From Nereida sp024640765 (lineage in GTDB: Bacteria; Pseudomonadota; Alphaproteobacteria; Rhodobacterales; Rhodobacteraceae): a stretch of DNA of 64,000 nucleotides. The notes beneath the pieces are model-generated. The model did not search any database and was not told where the DNA came from. It worked only from the letters and a program-made list of their open reading frames with translations. The DNA lies in contig JAHEEK010000002.1 in assembly GCA_024640765.1 (NCBI GenBank), positions 1 through 64,000 on the forward strand. The letters run 5' to 3'. How positions within the stretch are numbered: position 1 is the stretch's first letter; the number at the start of each line of letters is the position of its first letter. This document shows positions 52,351-60,685 of this stretch, in pieces. Both the position numbers and the translations under genes were made by a program.

Positions 52351-53220
52351 ATGCGCCTGATCCTGTTGATATGCCTAACGATGCTTGCGTTTGCGGCGAA
52401 CTCTTTGCTGACACGCGCGGGTGTTGTGGCCGGTGCGGACCCGATGCAGTTTGCGGTGCTGCGGGTTGTGGCAGGGGCGGTTACGTTGTGCGGATTGGTT
52501 GCGCTGCGCGGTCGGAATGCGGGCGGTGGTTTTCAGCTTTTTGCGGCTCAGCGCGTGTTTGGCGCGCTCGCTTTGGTGACGTATCTGATTGGATTCTCCC
52601 TCGCGTACCGTGCCCTTGATGCGGGGCTTGGCGCGCTCATTTTGTTTGGTGTCGTGCAGATGGGATTGTTCGGTTATGCCCTTGCGCGCCGACAACCGGT
52701 TAGCATCTTTCGTTGGAGTGGCATGGGGTTGGCCATGGTTGGCCTTGCGTGGTTGGTCTGGCCTGTGCCCGCCGCTGCGGGCGAAACGGTGGTGCGTGTT
52801 GACCTTTGGGGGGCTGTGTTGATGGCTGTTGCGGGTCTTGCGTGGGCGGCCTACACAGTTAACGGGCAGGGCGCGCGCGACCCGTTGGGCGCATCAGCGG
52901 GTAACTTCGCATGGGCGGCCGTTGGGATCTTGCCGGTGTTGGTTTTGGTGCCAAGCGGTGCGATGCCCCTGATTGGCGCGCTTAGCGCAATCGCGTCCGG
53001 GGCCATCGCTTCTGGTTTGGGGTACGCGCTTTGGTTCAAGGTGTTGCCGCATATCCAGACAACCACTGCCGGCATCGCACAGCTAAGCGTGCCGGTCATT
53101 GCGCTTGTTTTGGGCGCGGTACTTTTGTGCGAAGTGCAGGATGTTCGCGCGATGCTTGCGGCGTCTGTGGTCATCGCAGGCATCGGGGTTGCGATGATCC
53201 CAAGCAGGGCGCGGGCCTAG
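52351..53220 (+). CDS. EamA/DMT superfamily transporter
   Basis: A 289-aa inner-membrane protein with ten hydrophobic segments in two EamA repeats. The first helix contains MLAFAANSLLTRAGVV and the fifth ends LARRQPVSIFRW before the second repeat. Export of an unknown metabolite is likely. It is not closely similar to the other EamA protein of this window (17275-18192). It converges with purK. Confidence 0.88.
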   Translation: MRLILLICLTMLAFAANSLLTRAGVVAGADPMQFAVLRVVAGAVTLCGLVALRGRNAGGGFQLFAAQRVFGALALVTYLIGFSLAYRALDAGLGALILFGVVQMGLFGYALARRQPVSIFRWSGMGLAMVGLAWLVWPVPAAAGETVVRVDLWGAVLMAVAGLAWAAYTVNGQGARDPLGASAGNFAWAAVGILPVLVLVPSGAMPLIGALSAIASGAIASGLGYALWFKVLPHIQTTTAGIAQLSVPVIALVLGAVLLCEVQDVRAMLAASVVIAGIGVAMIPSRARA

Positions 53221-53227
53221 CCGTTCG

Positions 53228-54313
53228 TTACGGTGTGATGAAGTTAACGTGGCCCATTTTGCGGCCTGTTTTGACGTCTGCTTTGCCGTAAAGATGCACC
53301 GCTGCGTTTGAGCCAAGCAGGGCTGGCAGGCGGTCCATATCATCCCCGATCAGGTTTTCCATCCGCACGTCGCTGTGGCGAGTGCCGTCGCCCAATGGCC
53401 ATCCGGCGATGGCGCGGATGTGCTGTTCAAACTGGCATGTGGTGCAGCCGTTTTGCGTCCAGTGACCAGAGTTGTGCACGCGCGGGGCGATCTCGTTTAC
53501 GACCAAGCCTGTGGGTGTCACAAAAATCTCAAGGCCCATGACGCCTACGTATTCAAGGGCGTTCAGGATTTTGGCAGCCATCAAAACCGCGTCCATCCGA
53601 TGGGGCGCGGGGACAGTTGAGGGCACCGTGGTGGTGCGCAAAATGCCGTCTGAATGCACGTTTTCGCCCGGATCATAACAGACCACTTCGCCCGATGGGC
53701 TTCGCGCGGCGATGACGCTGATCTCGCAGCTGAACGGAACAAAACCTTCTAGAACACAAGATGCGCCTTGGACCGCTTCAAGGGCGGCGGCGGCTTCTGA
53801 GATGTCGTTTATGCGGACTTGGCCCTTGCCGTCATAACCAAAGCGGCGGGTTTTCAAGATCGCTGGCGTGCCGAAAGTTTCGAGCGCTTTGGTTAATGAT
53901 GCCCAATCGGTGATGTTAGCATACGGCGCAGTGCGCAGGCCCAAGCCGCTGAGGAAGTCTTTTTCGGTTAGCCGATCTTGGCTGGTTGAAAGCGCTGCGC
54001 GGCCCGGCCGGATTGTGCTGTGGTCCTGGATAAGATCAAGCGCCGCCGTGGGGATGTTTTCAAACTCATAGCTGACCACATCAACAGAGCGCGCAAAATT
54101 CAACAGCGCGTCAGCGTCGTCATAGGCGGCTTTGAAATGGTAATTGGCCACATGCGAGGCAGGGCAGTTACCGGCAGGTTCAAAAATGCAGGTCTTGAAG
54201 CCAAGGCGCGAGGCCGCAACGGACAACATGCGTCCCAGCTGACCGCCACCCAAAATGCCGATTGTCGCGCCTTGGGGCAATGCGCCCGCGGGCAGTGTCG
54301 CGGTGTCAGTCAT
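53228..54313 (-). CDS. purK: 5-(carboxyamino)imidazole ribonucleotide synthase
   Basis: ATP-grasp enzyme that carboxylates AIR with bicarbonate in purine synthesis. 361 aa from ATG 54313, which overlaps the purE stop by 8 bp; a longer open frame to 54385 lies inside purE. Features: GATIGILGGGQLGRML, LKTRRFGYDGKGQ, VLEGFVPFSCEISVI and EIAPRVHNSGHWTQNGC. Confidence 0.96.
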   Translation of the reverse strand: MTDTATLPAGALPQGATIGILGGGQLGRMLSVAASRLGFKTCIFEPAGNCPASHVANYHFKAAYDDADALLNFARSVDVVSYEFENIPTAALDLIQDHSTIRPGRAALSTSQDRLTEKDFLSGLGLRTAPYANITDWASLTKALETFGTPAILKTRRFGYDGKGQVRINDISEAAAALEAVQGASCVLEGFVPFSCEISVIAARSPSGEVVCYDPGENVHSDGILRTTTVPSTVPAPHRMDAVLMAAKILNALEYVGVMGLEIFVTPTGLVVNEIAPRVHNSGHWTQNGCTTCQFEQHIRAIAGWPLGDGTRHSDVRMENLIGDDMDRLPALLGSNAAVHLYGKADVKTGRKMGHVNFITP

Positions 54314-54791
54314 CTGTTGGCTCCTGCGGGATGGATGCGGATAAATCAGCGCGCCATTTATCGAGTCGTGTGGCCAGCGCATCATCAGATGTGGCCAAAA
54401 TACCGGCGGCCATCAGACCTGCGTTTGCAGCGCCTGCTGCGCCAATCGCCATGGTCGCAACTGGATATCCTTTGGGCATTTGCAGGATAGAATAAAGGCT
54501 GTCCACACCCGAAAGCGCCTTGGTTTGAACGGGCACACCCACCACTGGCACGCGGGTTTTAGACGCCATCATGCCGGGCAAATGGGCAGCGCCACCTGCA
54601 CCTGCGATGATCACTTTGAGGCCACGCTCTGCGGCAGTTTTACCGTACTCCCAAAGCCGGTCAGGGGTGCGGTGCGCCGAGACGATCTTGGTCTCATAGG
54701 CGATGCCTAATTCATCGAGGATTGTGGCAGCGTTTTTCATGGTGGGCCAATCGCTTTGGCTGCCCATGATGATACCGACTGTGATGGACAT
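54306..54791 (-). CDS. purE: N5-carboxyaminoimidazole ribonucleotide mutase
   Basis: Moves the carboxyl group of N5-CAIR to C4 in purine synthesis, acting right after PurK. 161 aa. The class I signature GIIMGSQSDWPTM, SAHRTPDRLWEY (catalytic His) and GAGGAAHLPGM are present. First gene of the purEK operon. Confidence 0.97.
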   Translation of the reverse strand: MSITVGIIMGSQSDWPTMKNAATILDELGIAYETKIVSAHRTPDRLWEYGKTAAERGLKVIIAGAGGAAHLPGMMASKTRVPVVGVPVQTKALSGVDSLYSILQMPKGYPVATMAIGAAGAANAGLMAAGILATSDDALATRLDKWRADLSASIPQEPTDD

Positions 54792-54917
54792 GGCGCGTCC
54801 CTTTTCGTGGTGTTGATCGCGCGGGGCGGTCGTTGTTGAGGTCGTTATAACGCCGCTGGCCTGTTACGCAATCGGCGCGCCGAAATTGAACGTGGCTGCG
54901 GGCAGGGTGGCCGTATT

Positions 54918-55133
54918 TCAGGCGATAATATCGGGGGTGATGCGGTCTTCGAGTTGCGCGATGCGATCTTTCAGGCCGAGTTTTTGTTTTTTCAGACGCT
55001 GCAACGTGAGCCGGTCAAAGGGGCTGACCGTCAGTGCTTCGATCGCGGTGTCGAGGTCACGGTGCTCTTGGCGCAAAACTTCAAGTTTGATGCGCAACAC
55101 ATCTTCGCTTGGCATCTCCATTTGCGCGTTCAT
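54918..55133 (-). CDS. DUF465 (YdcH-like) protein
   Basis: A 71-aa coiled-coil protein of the YdcH/DUF465 family (PF04325). RQEHRDLDTAIEALT and the second helix DRLTLQRLKKQKLGLKDRIA are the family blocks. Function unknown. ATG 55133 fits; it lies upstream of purE on the same strand but 127 bp away. Confidence 0.88.
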   Translation of the reverse strand: MNAQMEMPSEDVLRIKLEVLRQEHRDLDTAIEALTVSPFDRLTLQRLKKQKLGLKDRIAQLEDRITPDIIA

Positions 55134-55233
55134 TTGCAGTCCTCTGTCTGGGCTTTTGCCGATGTATCTGGGGACCAGTCACCGATCTGTTTCACTTAAC
55201 TACCTGATTCTAGCCTATTTCACCTAGGAAAAC

Positions 55234-55262
55234 CTTGCGAAGCCGTAAACGCGCCCCCATAT
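55234..55262 (+). promoter_or_regulatory. Sigma-32 (RpoH) type promoter of hsp20
   Basis: CTTGCGA (55234-55240) and CCCCATAT (55255-55262) with a 14-nt spacer match the heat-shock consensus CTTGAAA-N13/14-CCCCATNT closely. Transcription would start near 55270, leaving a 65-nt leader before the Hsp20 gene. Confidence 0.8.
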
Positions 55263-55335
55263 TTAGTATACTAAGTGCATTGCCTTGATTTGGGGTGCGC
55301 CTTGATACCGTCGCTTGACTGAAAAGGACGAATAG

Positions 55336-55749
55336 ATGACAAAATTAACCTTGGGGACCCACCCCTATTTGTTGGGGTTTGAGCAGCTTGAGCGCTTGGT
55401 TGAGCGCAGCGCAAAGACCGGAAACGATGGATACCCGCCCTATAATATCGAACAAACCAGTGACACATCTTACCGCATTACGCTTGCGGTGGCGGGATTT
55501 GGCGATGATGATTTAAGTATCACCATGGAAGACAGCCAACTGGTGATCCGTGGTCGGCAAACCGATGATAGTGAGGGCCGCGTGTTTTTGCACCGCGGGA
55601 TCGCAGCGCGACAGTTCCAGAAGTCCTTTGTGCTGGCAGACGGCGTCGAAGTGGGGGCCGCACGCATCGAGAACGGGCTGCTGCACGTTGATCTGAACCG
55701 CGCGGTGCCAGACCGGATCATCCAGAAAATTGAAATTTCAAAAGATTAA
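55336..55749 (+). CDS. Small heat shock protein, Hsp20/IbpA family
   Basis: A 137-aa alpha-crystallin-type holdase. Begins with LTLGTHPYLLGFEQLERLVE, then YPPYNIEQTSDTSYRITLAVAGF, GRVFLHRGIAARQFQKSF and NGLLHVDL; the C-terminal I-x-I-like motif is in IQKIEIS. It is expressed from a sigma-32-type promoter and followed 15 nt later by a DUF1150 gene. Confidence 0.93.
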   Translation: MTKLTLGTHPYLLGFEQLERLVERSAKTGNDGYPPYNIEQTSDTSYRITLAVAGFGDDDLSITMEDSQLVIRGRQTDDSEGRVFLHRGIAARQFQKSFVLADGVEVGAARIENGLLHVDLNRAVPDRIIQKIEISKD

Positions 55750-55764
55750 GTTGGGGGGATTGAT

Positions 55765-56004
55765 ATGAAAGATGACGTTTCAAATACAGCAGACACGCGT
55801 TTTGGTGACAACAGTAAGTTGGTTTACGTAAAGCCAATTGCCCTTGATGAATTGCCTGATGAGGTGCGCGAAAAAGTGAACGGGCAGGGCCCATTGTTTG
55901 CTGTGCATAATGATGCTGGCCAACAATTGGCGCTGGTAGCTGGACGGCGTTTGGCATTTGAGTTGGCGCGCGAGAACGATTTACAGCCAGTAACCGTTCA
56001 TTAA
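55765..56004 (+). CDS. DUF1150 family protein
   Basis: A 79-aa protein of the alphaproteobacterial DUF1150 family (PF06620). Core: LVYVKPIALDELPDEVR and LFAVHNDAGQQLALVAGRR, ending ELARENDLQPVTVH. It follows hsp20 in the same operon in many Rhodobacterales, suggesting a stress role; the function is unknown. GGGGG at 55752 provides a possible ribosome-binding site. Confidence 0.9.
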   Translation: MKDDVSNTADTRFGDNSKLVYVKPIALDELPDEVREKVNGQGPLFAVHNDAGQQLALVAGRRLAFELARENDLQPVTVH

Positions 56005-56051
56005 CTGTCACAGACGCAGTAAATGGCGCAGGAGACAAAAGTGAGACCCTG

Positions 56052-57089
56052 ATGATGCGTGCGCCATTCGAGATTGCAGGCCGTGAAATTGCGGCCGCCA
56101 GCAGACAAACTGTTGAGTTGCCCGTCAGCGTGATGGCTGACAACACGCCCGTGGGCTTGAACGTTCATGTGATCCACGGGGCGGATGAGGGCCCCGTTTC
56201 TTTCGTCAGTGCGGCCGTGCACGGCGATGAAGTGGTTGGCGTTGAGATTTGTCGCCGTCTTTTGGCCAGCGTGGATCCCGAATTGTTGCGCGGCACGTTG
56301 CTTGTGGTGCCGATTGTAAATGCCTTCGGATTTCTGAACCGGTCGCGATACCTGCCGGATCGGCGGGATTTGAACCGATCGTTTCCCGGCTCATCCAAGG
56401 GGTCTTTAGCGTCCCGCTTGGCCCAGATATTTTTGCGCGACGTTGTTGAGCGGTGCAGCTTTGGGGTGGATTTACACTCGGCTGCAATCCACCGGACAAA
56501 CTTGCCCCAGTGCCGCGTGTCGGCGGGCAATGCGCGTACGCTGGCTATGGCGCGGACGTTTGGAGCACCTGTCATTTTGACATCAGATCTGCGCGAAGGT
56601 TCGTTAAGATCAGAGGCGGCAGAGCGCGGGGTTGATGTGCTTTTGTATGAAGCTGGCGAAGGGCTTCGCTTTGATGAGTTTGCCGTGCGCGCGGGCGTGA
56701 TGGGCATCATGCGTGTGTTGCACGGCGCTGACATGGTGGATGATACGGACTTTGATCCGGTCGTCACGCCGTCCCTTTTGTGCAGTTCAAGCCAATGGGT
56801 GCGGGCGCCCGCAGGGGGCTTGTTGCGCGCGTTCAAAGGGGATGGCGATGTGGTCGAAGAAGGTGATTTACTTGCCGCGGTGAGCGATCCATTCGGCGCA
56901 GAAGAGCACGAAATTCTGGCCCCAGCCCCCGGGATTGTGGTGGGCCGCGCGGTGTTGCCCGTGGTGAACGAAGGGGACGCGGTGTTTCATTTGGCGGCCG
57001 TGCGCCAAGGTGATGCGGAAGCGACCGTGGAAGAAATCGCAGCGCAGCTGGATGCTTCACCGCTGTTTGATGAAGATGAAATTATTTAG
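56052..57089 (+). CDS. Succinylglutamate desuccinylase/aspartoacylase family protein
   Basis: A 345-aa zinc carboxypeptidase-like deacylase (PF04952). Zinc ligands are visible as AAVHGDEVVG (His and Glu) and VDLHSAAI (His); PDRRDLNRSFPG is the substrate-binding arginine region. The C-terminal beta domain (FKGDGDVVEEGDLLAAVSDPF, ILAPAPGIVVGRAVLPVVNEGD) resembles a biotinyl-like fold, as in the family. It probably shares the hsp20 transcript. Substrate unknown. Confidence 0.87.
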   Translation: MMRAPFEIAGREIAAASRQTVELPVSVMADNTPVGLNVHVIHGADEGPVSFVSAAVHGDEVVGVEICRRLLASVDPELLRGTLLVVPIVNAFGFLNRSRYLPDRRDLNRSFPGSSKGSLASRLAQIFLRDVVERCSFGVDLHSAAIHRTNLPQCRVSAGNARTLAMARTFGAPVILTSDLREGSLRSEAAERGVDVLLYEAGEGLRFDEFAVRAGVMGIMRVLHGADMVDDTDFDPVVTPSLLCSSSQWVRAPAGGLLRAFKGDGDVVEEGDLLAAVSDPFGAEEHEILAPAPGIVVGRAVLPVVNEGDAVFHLAAVRQGDAEATVEEIAAQLDASPLFDEDEII

Positions 57090-57101
57090 GCAGGTTATGA
57101 A

Positions 57102-57127
57102 AAAGGCAGGGTGTGTACCCTGCCTTT
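57102..57127. terminator. Bidirectional terminator
   Basis: AAAGGCAGGGT (57102-57112) pairs perfectly with ACCCTGCCTTT (57117-57127) around a GTGT tetraloop, between convergent genes. Confidence 0.88.
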
Positions 57128-57158
57128 GTGTGTTTTCGGATATGTCTGCGACCAGAAG

Positions 57159-58886
57159 TTAGGCGCGGATTAGGCCGAGGCTTTCAAGTTTGAGAAGTAC
57201 TTGATGAGCGCAGTTATCGACGTTGACGTTTTCGGTCTCAACACGTAATTCGGGGTTTTCGGGAATGTCGTAAGGGTCTGAAATGCCTGTGAATTCCTTG
57301 ATCTTACCTTCGCGTGCAAGCTTATAGAGGCCCTTGCGGTCACGGCGCTCGCATTCCTCAATTGACGTGGCTACGTGGACTTCGATGAAGGCGCCAAACT
57401 GTTCAATGTCTTCGCGTACGGCGCGCCGTGTCGTGGCATAGGGCGCGATTGGTGCGCAGATGGCGATGCCGCCGTTTTTGGTAATTTCGGATGCAACATA
57501 GCCGATGCGGCGGATGTTCAGATCGCGGTGCTCTTTCGAAAAGCCAAGCTCGGAGCTGAGGTTTTTGCGCACGATATCGCCGTCAAGTAAGGTCACGGGA
57601 CGTCCGCCCATTTCCATCAGCTTCACCATAAGCGCGTTTGCGATGGTGGATTTGCCAGACCCCGAATAGCCGGTGAACAGCACTGTAAATCCTTGCTGCG
57701 TGCGCGGTGGGCGGGTTTTGCGCAGCTCGTTAACGACGGCCGGGAATGAGAACCATTCGGGGATTTCTAACCCTTCCGACAGGCGGCGGCGCAATTCGGT
57801 GCCCGAGATGTTCAGGATTGTGACGTCATCTTTGTCGGCGATTTCGTCAGCGGGCTCGTATTGGGCGCGGTCTTGGACGTAGACCATATGTTTGAAATCG
57901 ACCATTTCGATGCCCATTTCCGATTGGTGTTCGCGGAACAGGTCTTGGGCGTCGTAGGGGCCGTAAAAATCTTCGCCGGCCGAGTTTGCGCCGGGGCCCG
58001 CGTGGTCGCGGCCAACGATGAAATGTGTGCATCCGTGGTTTTTGCGGATGAGCCCGTGCCAAACCGCCTCGCGGGGGCCCGCCATGCGCATCGCAAGGTT
58101 TAACAGCGACATGGTTGTGGTGGCTTGTGGATACTGATCAAGGATCGCCTCGTAGCATCGCACACGCGTGAAATGATCAATGTCACCGGGCTTTGTAAGT
58201 CCCACAACGGGATGAATGAGCAAGTTGGCTTGCGCTTCTTTTGCAGCGCGGAACGTCAGTTCTTGGTGGGCGCGGTGCAGTGGGTTGCGCGTTTGAAAAG
58301 CGACCACTTTGCGCCACCCAAGCTTGCGAAAATAGGCGCGCATTTCATTTGGGGTGTCGCGCCGTGCTTTGAAATCATAGTGAACTGGCTGCTGAATGCC
58401 CGTGACGGGACCGCCCAGATAAACCTTGCCTGCAGTGTTATGAAGATAGTTAACGGTAGGGTGCGCGCTGTCGTCTGCGCCAAAAACCTGTTTGGCTTCG
58501 TGGGCTTTGTCTGGTGTCCAGCGGTCTGTGACAGTCATGGTGGCGAGGTTGACGCCCTCTTGATCGCGCAGGGCGATGTCTTGGCCAATTTCCAAGCTTT
58601 CGGCGTAGTCTTCGGCCACATCAAGGGTGATTGGCATGGGCCAAAGGGTGCCGTCCGCAAGGCGCATCGTGTCCACGACGCTGTTGTAATCGTCTTGGGA
58701 CAAGAACCCCTTCAGCGGGTTGAAACCACCGTTCATCAAAAGCTCTAGATCGCAGATCTGGCGTGGTGTCAGATCGTGACTAATCAGATCGCCTGCATCG
58801 GCTTTAAGCTTTTGCGCGCTTTCATAGCTGACATAGAGTTCGGGGATTGGGGTGAGGTTGGCTGCCATTGTCATCGGATTACTCAT
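57159..58886 (-). CDS. Bifunctional sulfate adenylyltransferase/adenylylsulfate kinase
   Basis: Makes APS and then PAPS from sulfate. About 575 aa: an N-terminal PUA-like and ATP-sulfurylase part (to about 390; FQTRNPLHRAHQELT with QxRN and HxxH, GRDHAGPG) fused to APS kinase with P-loop GYSGSGKST and DGDIVRKNLSSELGFSKEHR. The kinase half keeps RRIGYVASEI and APYATTR in place of the common FxSPFR. The start is uncertain: ATG 58886 or 58874, neither with a strong ribosome-binding site. Homomeric Sat of this type replaces CysDN here. Confidence 0.93.
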   Translation of the reverse strand: MSNPMTMAANLTPIPELYVSYESAQKLKADAGDLISHDLTPRQICDLELLMNGGFNPLKGFLSQDDYNSVVDTMRLADGTLWPMPITLDVAEDYAESLEIGQDIALRDQEGVNLATMTVTDRWTPDKAHEAKQVFGADDSAHPTVNYLHNTAGKVYLGGPVTGIQQPVHYDFKARRDTPNEMRAYFRKLGWRKVVAFQTRNPLHRAHQELTFRAAKEAQANLLIHPVVGLTKPGDIDHFTRVRCYEAILDQYPQATTTMSLLNLAMRMAGPREAVWHGLIRKNHGCTHFIVGRDHAGPGANSAGEDFYGPYDAQDLFREHQSEMGIEMVDFKHMVYVQDRAQYEPADEIADKDDVTILNISGTELRRRLSEGLEIPEWFSFPAVVNELRKTRPPRTQQGFTVLFTGYSGSGKSTIANALMVKLMEMGGRPVTLLDGDIVRKNLSSELGFSKEHRDLNIRRIGYVASEITKNGGIAICAPIAPYATTRRAVREDIEQFGAFIEVHVATSIEECERRDRKGLYKLAREGKIKEFTGISDPYDIPENPELRVETENVNVDNCAHQVLLKLESLGLIRA

Positions 58887-59014
58887 TTGGGGTATATCGG
58901 TCCAAGGTGGCTTCCGGTTACGCAAGTAATGTGGCGAAAATTGTGCAATGGCGCGGCAATCACGCCCAAACCGCGCCTAACTGTAATTAAACGCGGTTCC
59001 GGTGCATGATTGGG

Positions 59015-59953
59015 TTATTCGCCCGCCAAAAAGCGTTCGGCTTCAAGGGCGGCCATGCAGCCCATGCCGGCGGATGTGACCGCTTGGCGGTATTTGTGGT
59101 CCGTCAAGTCACCCGCGGCGAAGATGCCCGAGATGCTGGTTTCGGTGCTGTCTGGTTTGGTCACCACGTAGCCGCCCATGTGTGTCTCAAGAACGTCTTT
59201 CACCAATTCGTTGGATGGGGCGTGGCCGATCGCCACGAAGACACCCTTACAGGCGATGTCCTGTGTCTCGCCTGTCTTAACGTTGCGCACGGTGATGCCT
59301 TCCACGCCGAGAGGCGTGTCTGTGCCAGTGACCTCAACCATTTCATGATCCCACAGTGGGACGATTTTTTCGTTCTTCATCAGGCGATCGATAAGGATTT
59401 TCTCAGCGCGCAGCGTGTCACGGCGGTGCACCAGCGTAACTTTTGAAGCAAAGTTGGTCAGAAACAACGCCTCTTCAACAGCTGTGTTGCCGCCACCGAT
59501 CACCACGATTTCCTGACCGCGGTAGAAAAAGCCGTCACAAGTGGCACAGGCCGATACGCCAAAGCCCTTGAATTTCTCTTCGCTCTCAAGGCCCAACCAT
59601 TTGGCCCGCGCGCCTGTTGCCAGAATAACCGTATCGGCGGTGTAGGTCGTGCCGCTGTCGCCGTGGGCGGTGAACGGACGGGAAGTTGTGTCGAGTTTGG
59701 TGATGATATCACCGATGATCTCGGTGCCCATCGCGGCGGCGTGATCTTGCATGCGGACCATCAAGTCAGGGCCCTGAACTTCCGTATCACCGGGCCAGTT
59801 TTCGACTTCGGTTGTGGTGGTAAGCTGGCCGCCTGGCTCAATACCTTGAACCAAAATTGGGTTCAGCATGGCACGACTTGCATAGACGGCGGCGGTATAG
59901 CCAGCAGGGCCAGAACCGATGATGAGAACTTTGGTGTGGCGTGTGTCGGCCAT
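59015..59953 (-). CDS. trxB: Thioredoxin-disulfide reductase
   Basis: FAD/NADPH enzyme that reduces thioredoxin. 312 aa. FAD site LIIGSGPAGYTAAVYAS, redox-active CATC in VSACATCDGFFYRG, NADPH-binding VIGGGNTAVEEALFL and the C-terminal GIFAAGDLTDHKYRQAVTSAG. It diverges from the lrp gene; it may supply electrons for PAPS reduction. Confidence 0.97.
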   Translation of the reverse strand: MADTRHTKVLIIGSGPAGYTAAVYASRAMLNPILVQGIEPGGQLTTTTEVENWPGDTEVQGPDLMVRMQDHAAAMGTEIIGDIITKLDTTSRPFTAHGDSGTTYTADTVILATGARAKWLGLESEEKFKGFGVSACATCDGFFYRGQEIVVIGGGNTAVEEALFLTNFASKVTLVHRRDTLRAEKILIDRLMKNEKIVPLWDHEMVEVTGTDTPLGVEGITVRNVKTGETQDIACKGVFVAIGHAPSNELVKDVLETHMGGYVVTKPDSTETSISGIFAAGDLTDHKYRQAVTSAGMGCMAALEAERFLAGE

Positions 59954-60074
59954 GGCGGGCTTCCCTTTATGGTGCGGCTTTTGAGGCCGTGAATGAGGTG
60001 GCAGAAGACTGCGGTCAGCGAAAAGATATAAACGGCATTTTCAGGGGTTGAAAGGGGGCGGCTGAGCGAATAGC

Positions 60075-60113
60075 TGCGCATAATTATTGCGCAATGTTGA
60101 AATATTGTTGCGC
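60075..60113. promoter_or_regulatory. Cluster of TGCGCA/TTGCGC half-sites between trxB and lrp
   Basis: TGCGCA (60075-60080), TGCGCA (60088-60093) and TTGCGC (60108-60113) lie in an AT-rich stretch; the first pair encloses TAATTAT and forms an approximate palindrome. Lrp/AsnC regulators often bind such arrays next to their own gene, so autoregulation is likely. The site is about 50-90 bp from the lrp start and about 120-160 bp from the trxB start. Confidence 0.5.
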
Positions 60114-60164
60114 GCTCAAAGCGGTTAACGTAAGAAAGGCTCTGAACTTTATGGGGATACTTTA

Positions 60165-60665
60165 ATGGCTGGTGCAAAACTGGACCCGATTGACCGGATG
60201 ATTTTGGCCGAACTTCAAGCGGATGGCCGCATGACAAACGTGGAATTGGCCAAGCGCGTGGGTATTTCTGCGCCGCCGTGTTTGCGCCGTGTGCGCACGC
60301 TTGAAGATGCAGGCTACATCAAAGGATATCACGCTCAGGTTGATGCGCGCGAGCTTGGTTTTGAAGTGCAGGTGTTCGCGATGGTGGGTTTGCAGTCTCA
60401 GGCGGAAAATGATCTCCGCGAGTTCGAGCAGCGTTGCGAAGGGTGGCCCTTGGTACGCGAGTGTCACATGCTGAACGGTGAAGTTGATTTCATTTTGAAA
60501 TGTGTGGCCCCTGATCTGAGTAGCTTTCAATCGTTTTTGACTGGCGAATTGTTGACCGCGTCAAACGTTGGCAGCGTTAAAACATCGTTGGTCATTCGCG
60601 GTGCCAAAAATGAGCCAGGCGTGCCGTTTGATGTATTGGAAAGTCGTCTCAACACCGAGGCGTAA
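60165..60665 (+). CDS. Lrp/AsnC family transcriptional regulator
   Basis: A 166-aa regulator with N-terminal helix-turn-helix (LDPIDRMILAELQADGRMTN, LAKRVGISAPPCLRRVRTLE) and a RAM ligand-binding domain (QVFAMVGLQSQAENDL, LVRECHMLNGEVDFILKC). It probably responds to an amino acid. It resembles the global Lrp type rather than a local AsnC type, by the conserved GISAPPCLRRV. Divergent from trxB; convergent with the Hint gene. Confidence 0.92.
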   Translation: MAGAKLDPIDRMILAELQADGRMTNVELAKRVGISAPPCLRRVRTLEDAGYIKGYHAQVDARELGFEVQVFAMVGLQSQAENDLREFEQRCEGWPLVRECHMLNGEVDFILKCVAPDLSSFQSFLTGELLTASNVGSVKTSLVIRGAKNEPGVPFDVLESRLNTEA

Positions 60666-60685
60666 GTCGGAAATACTCCGTGGGC

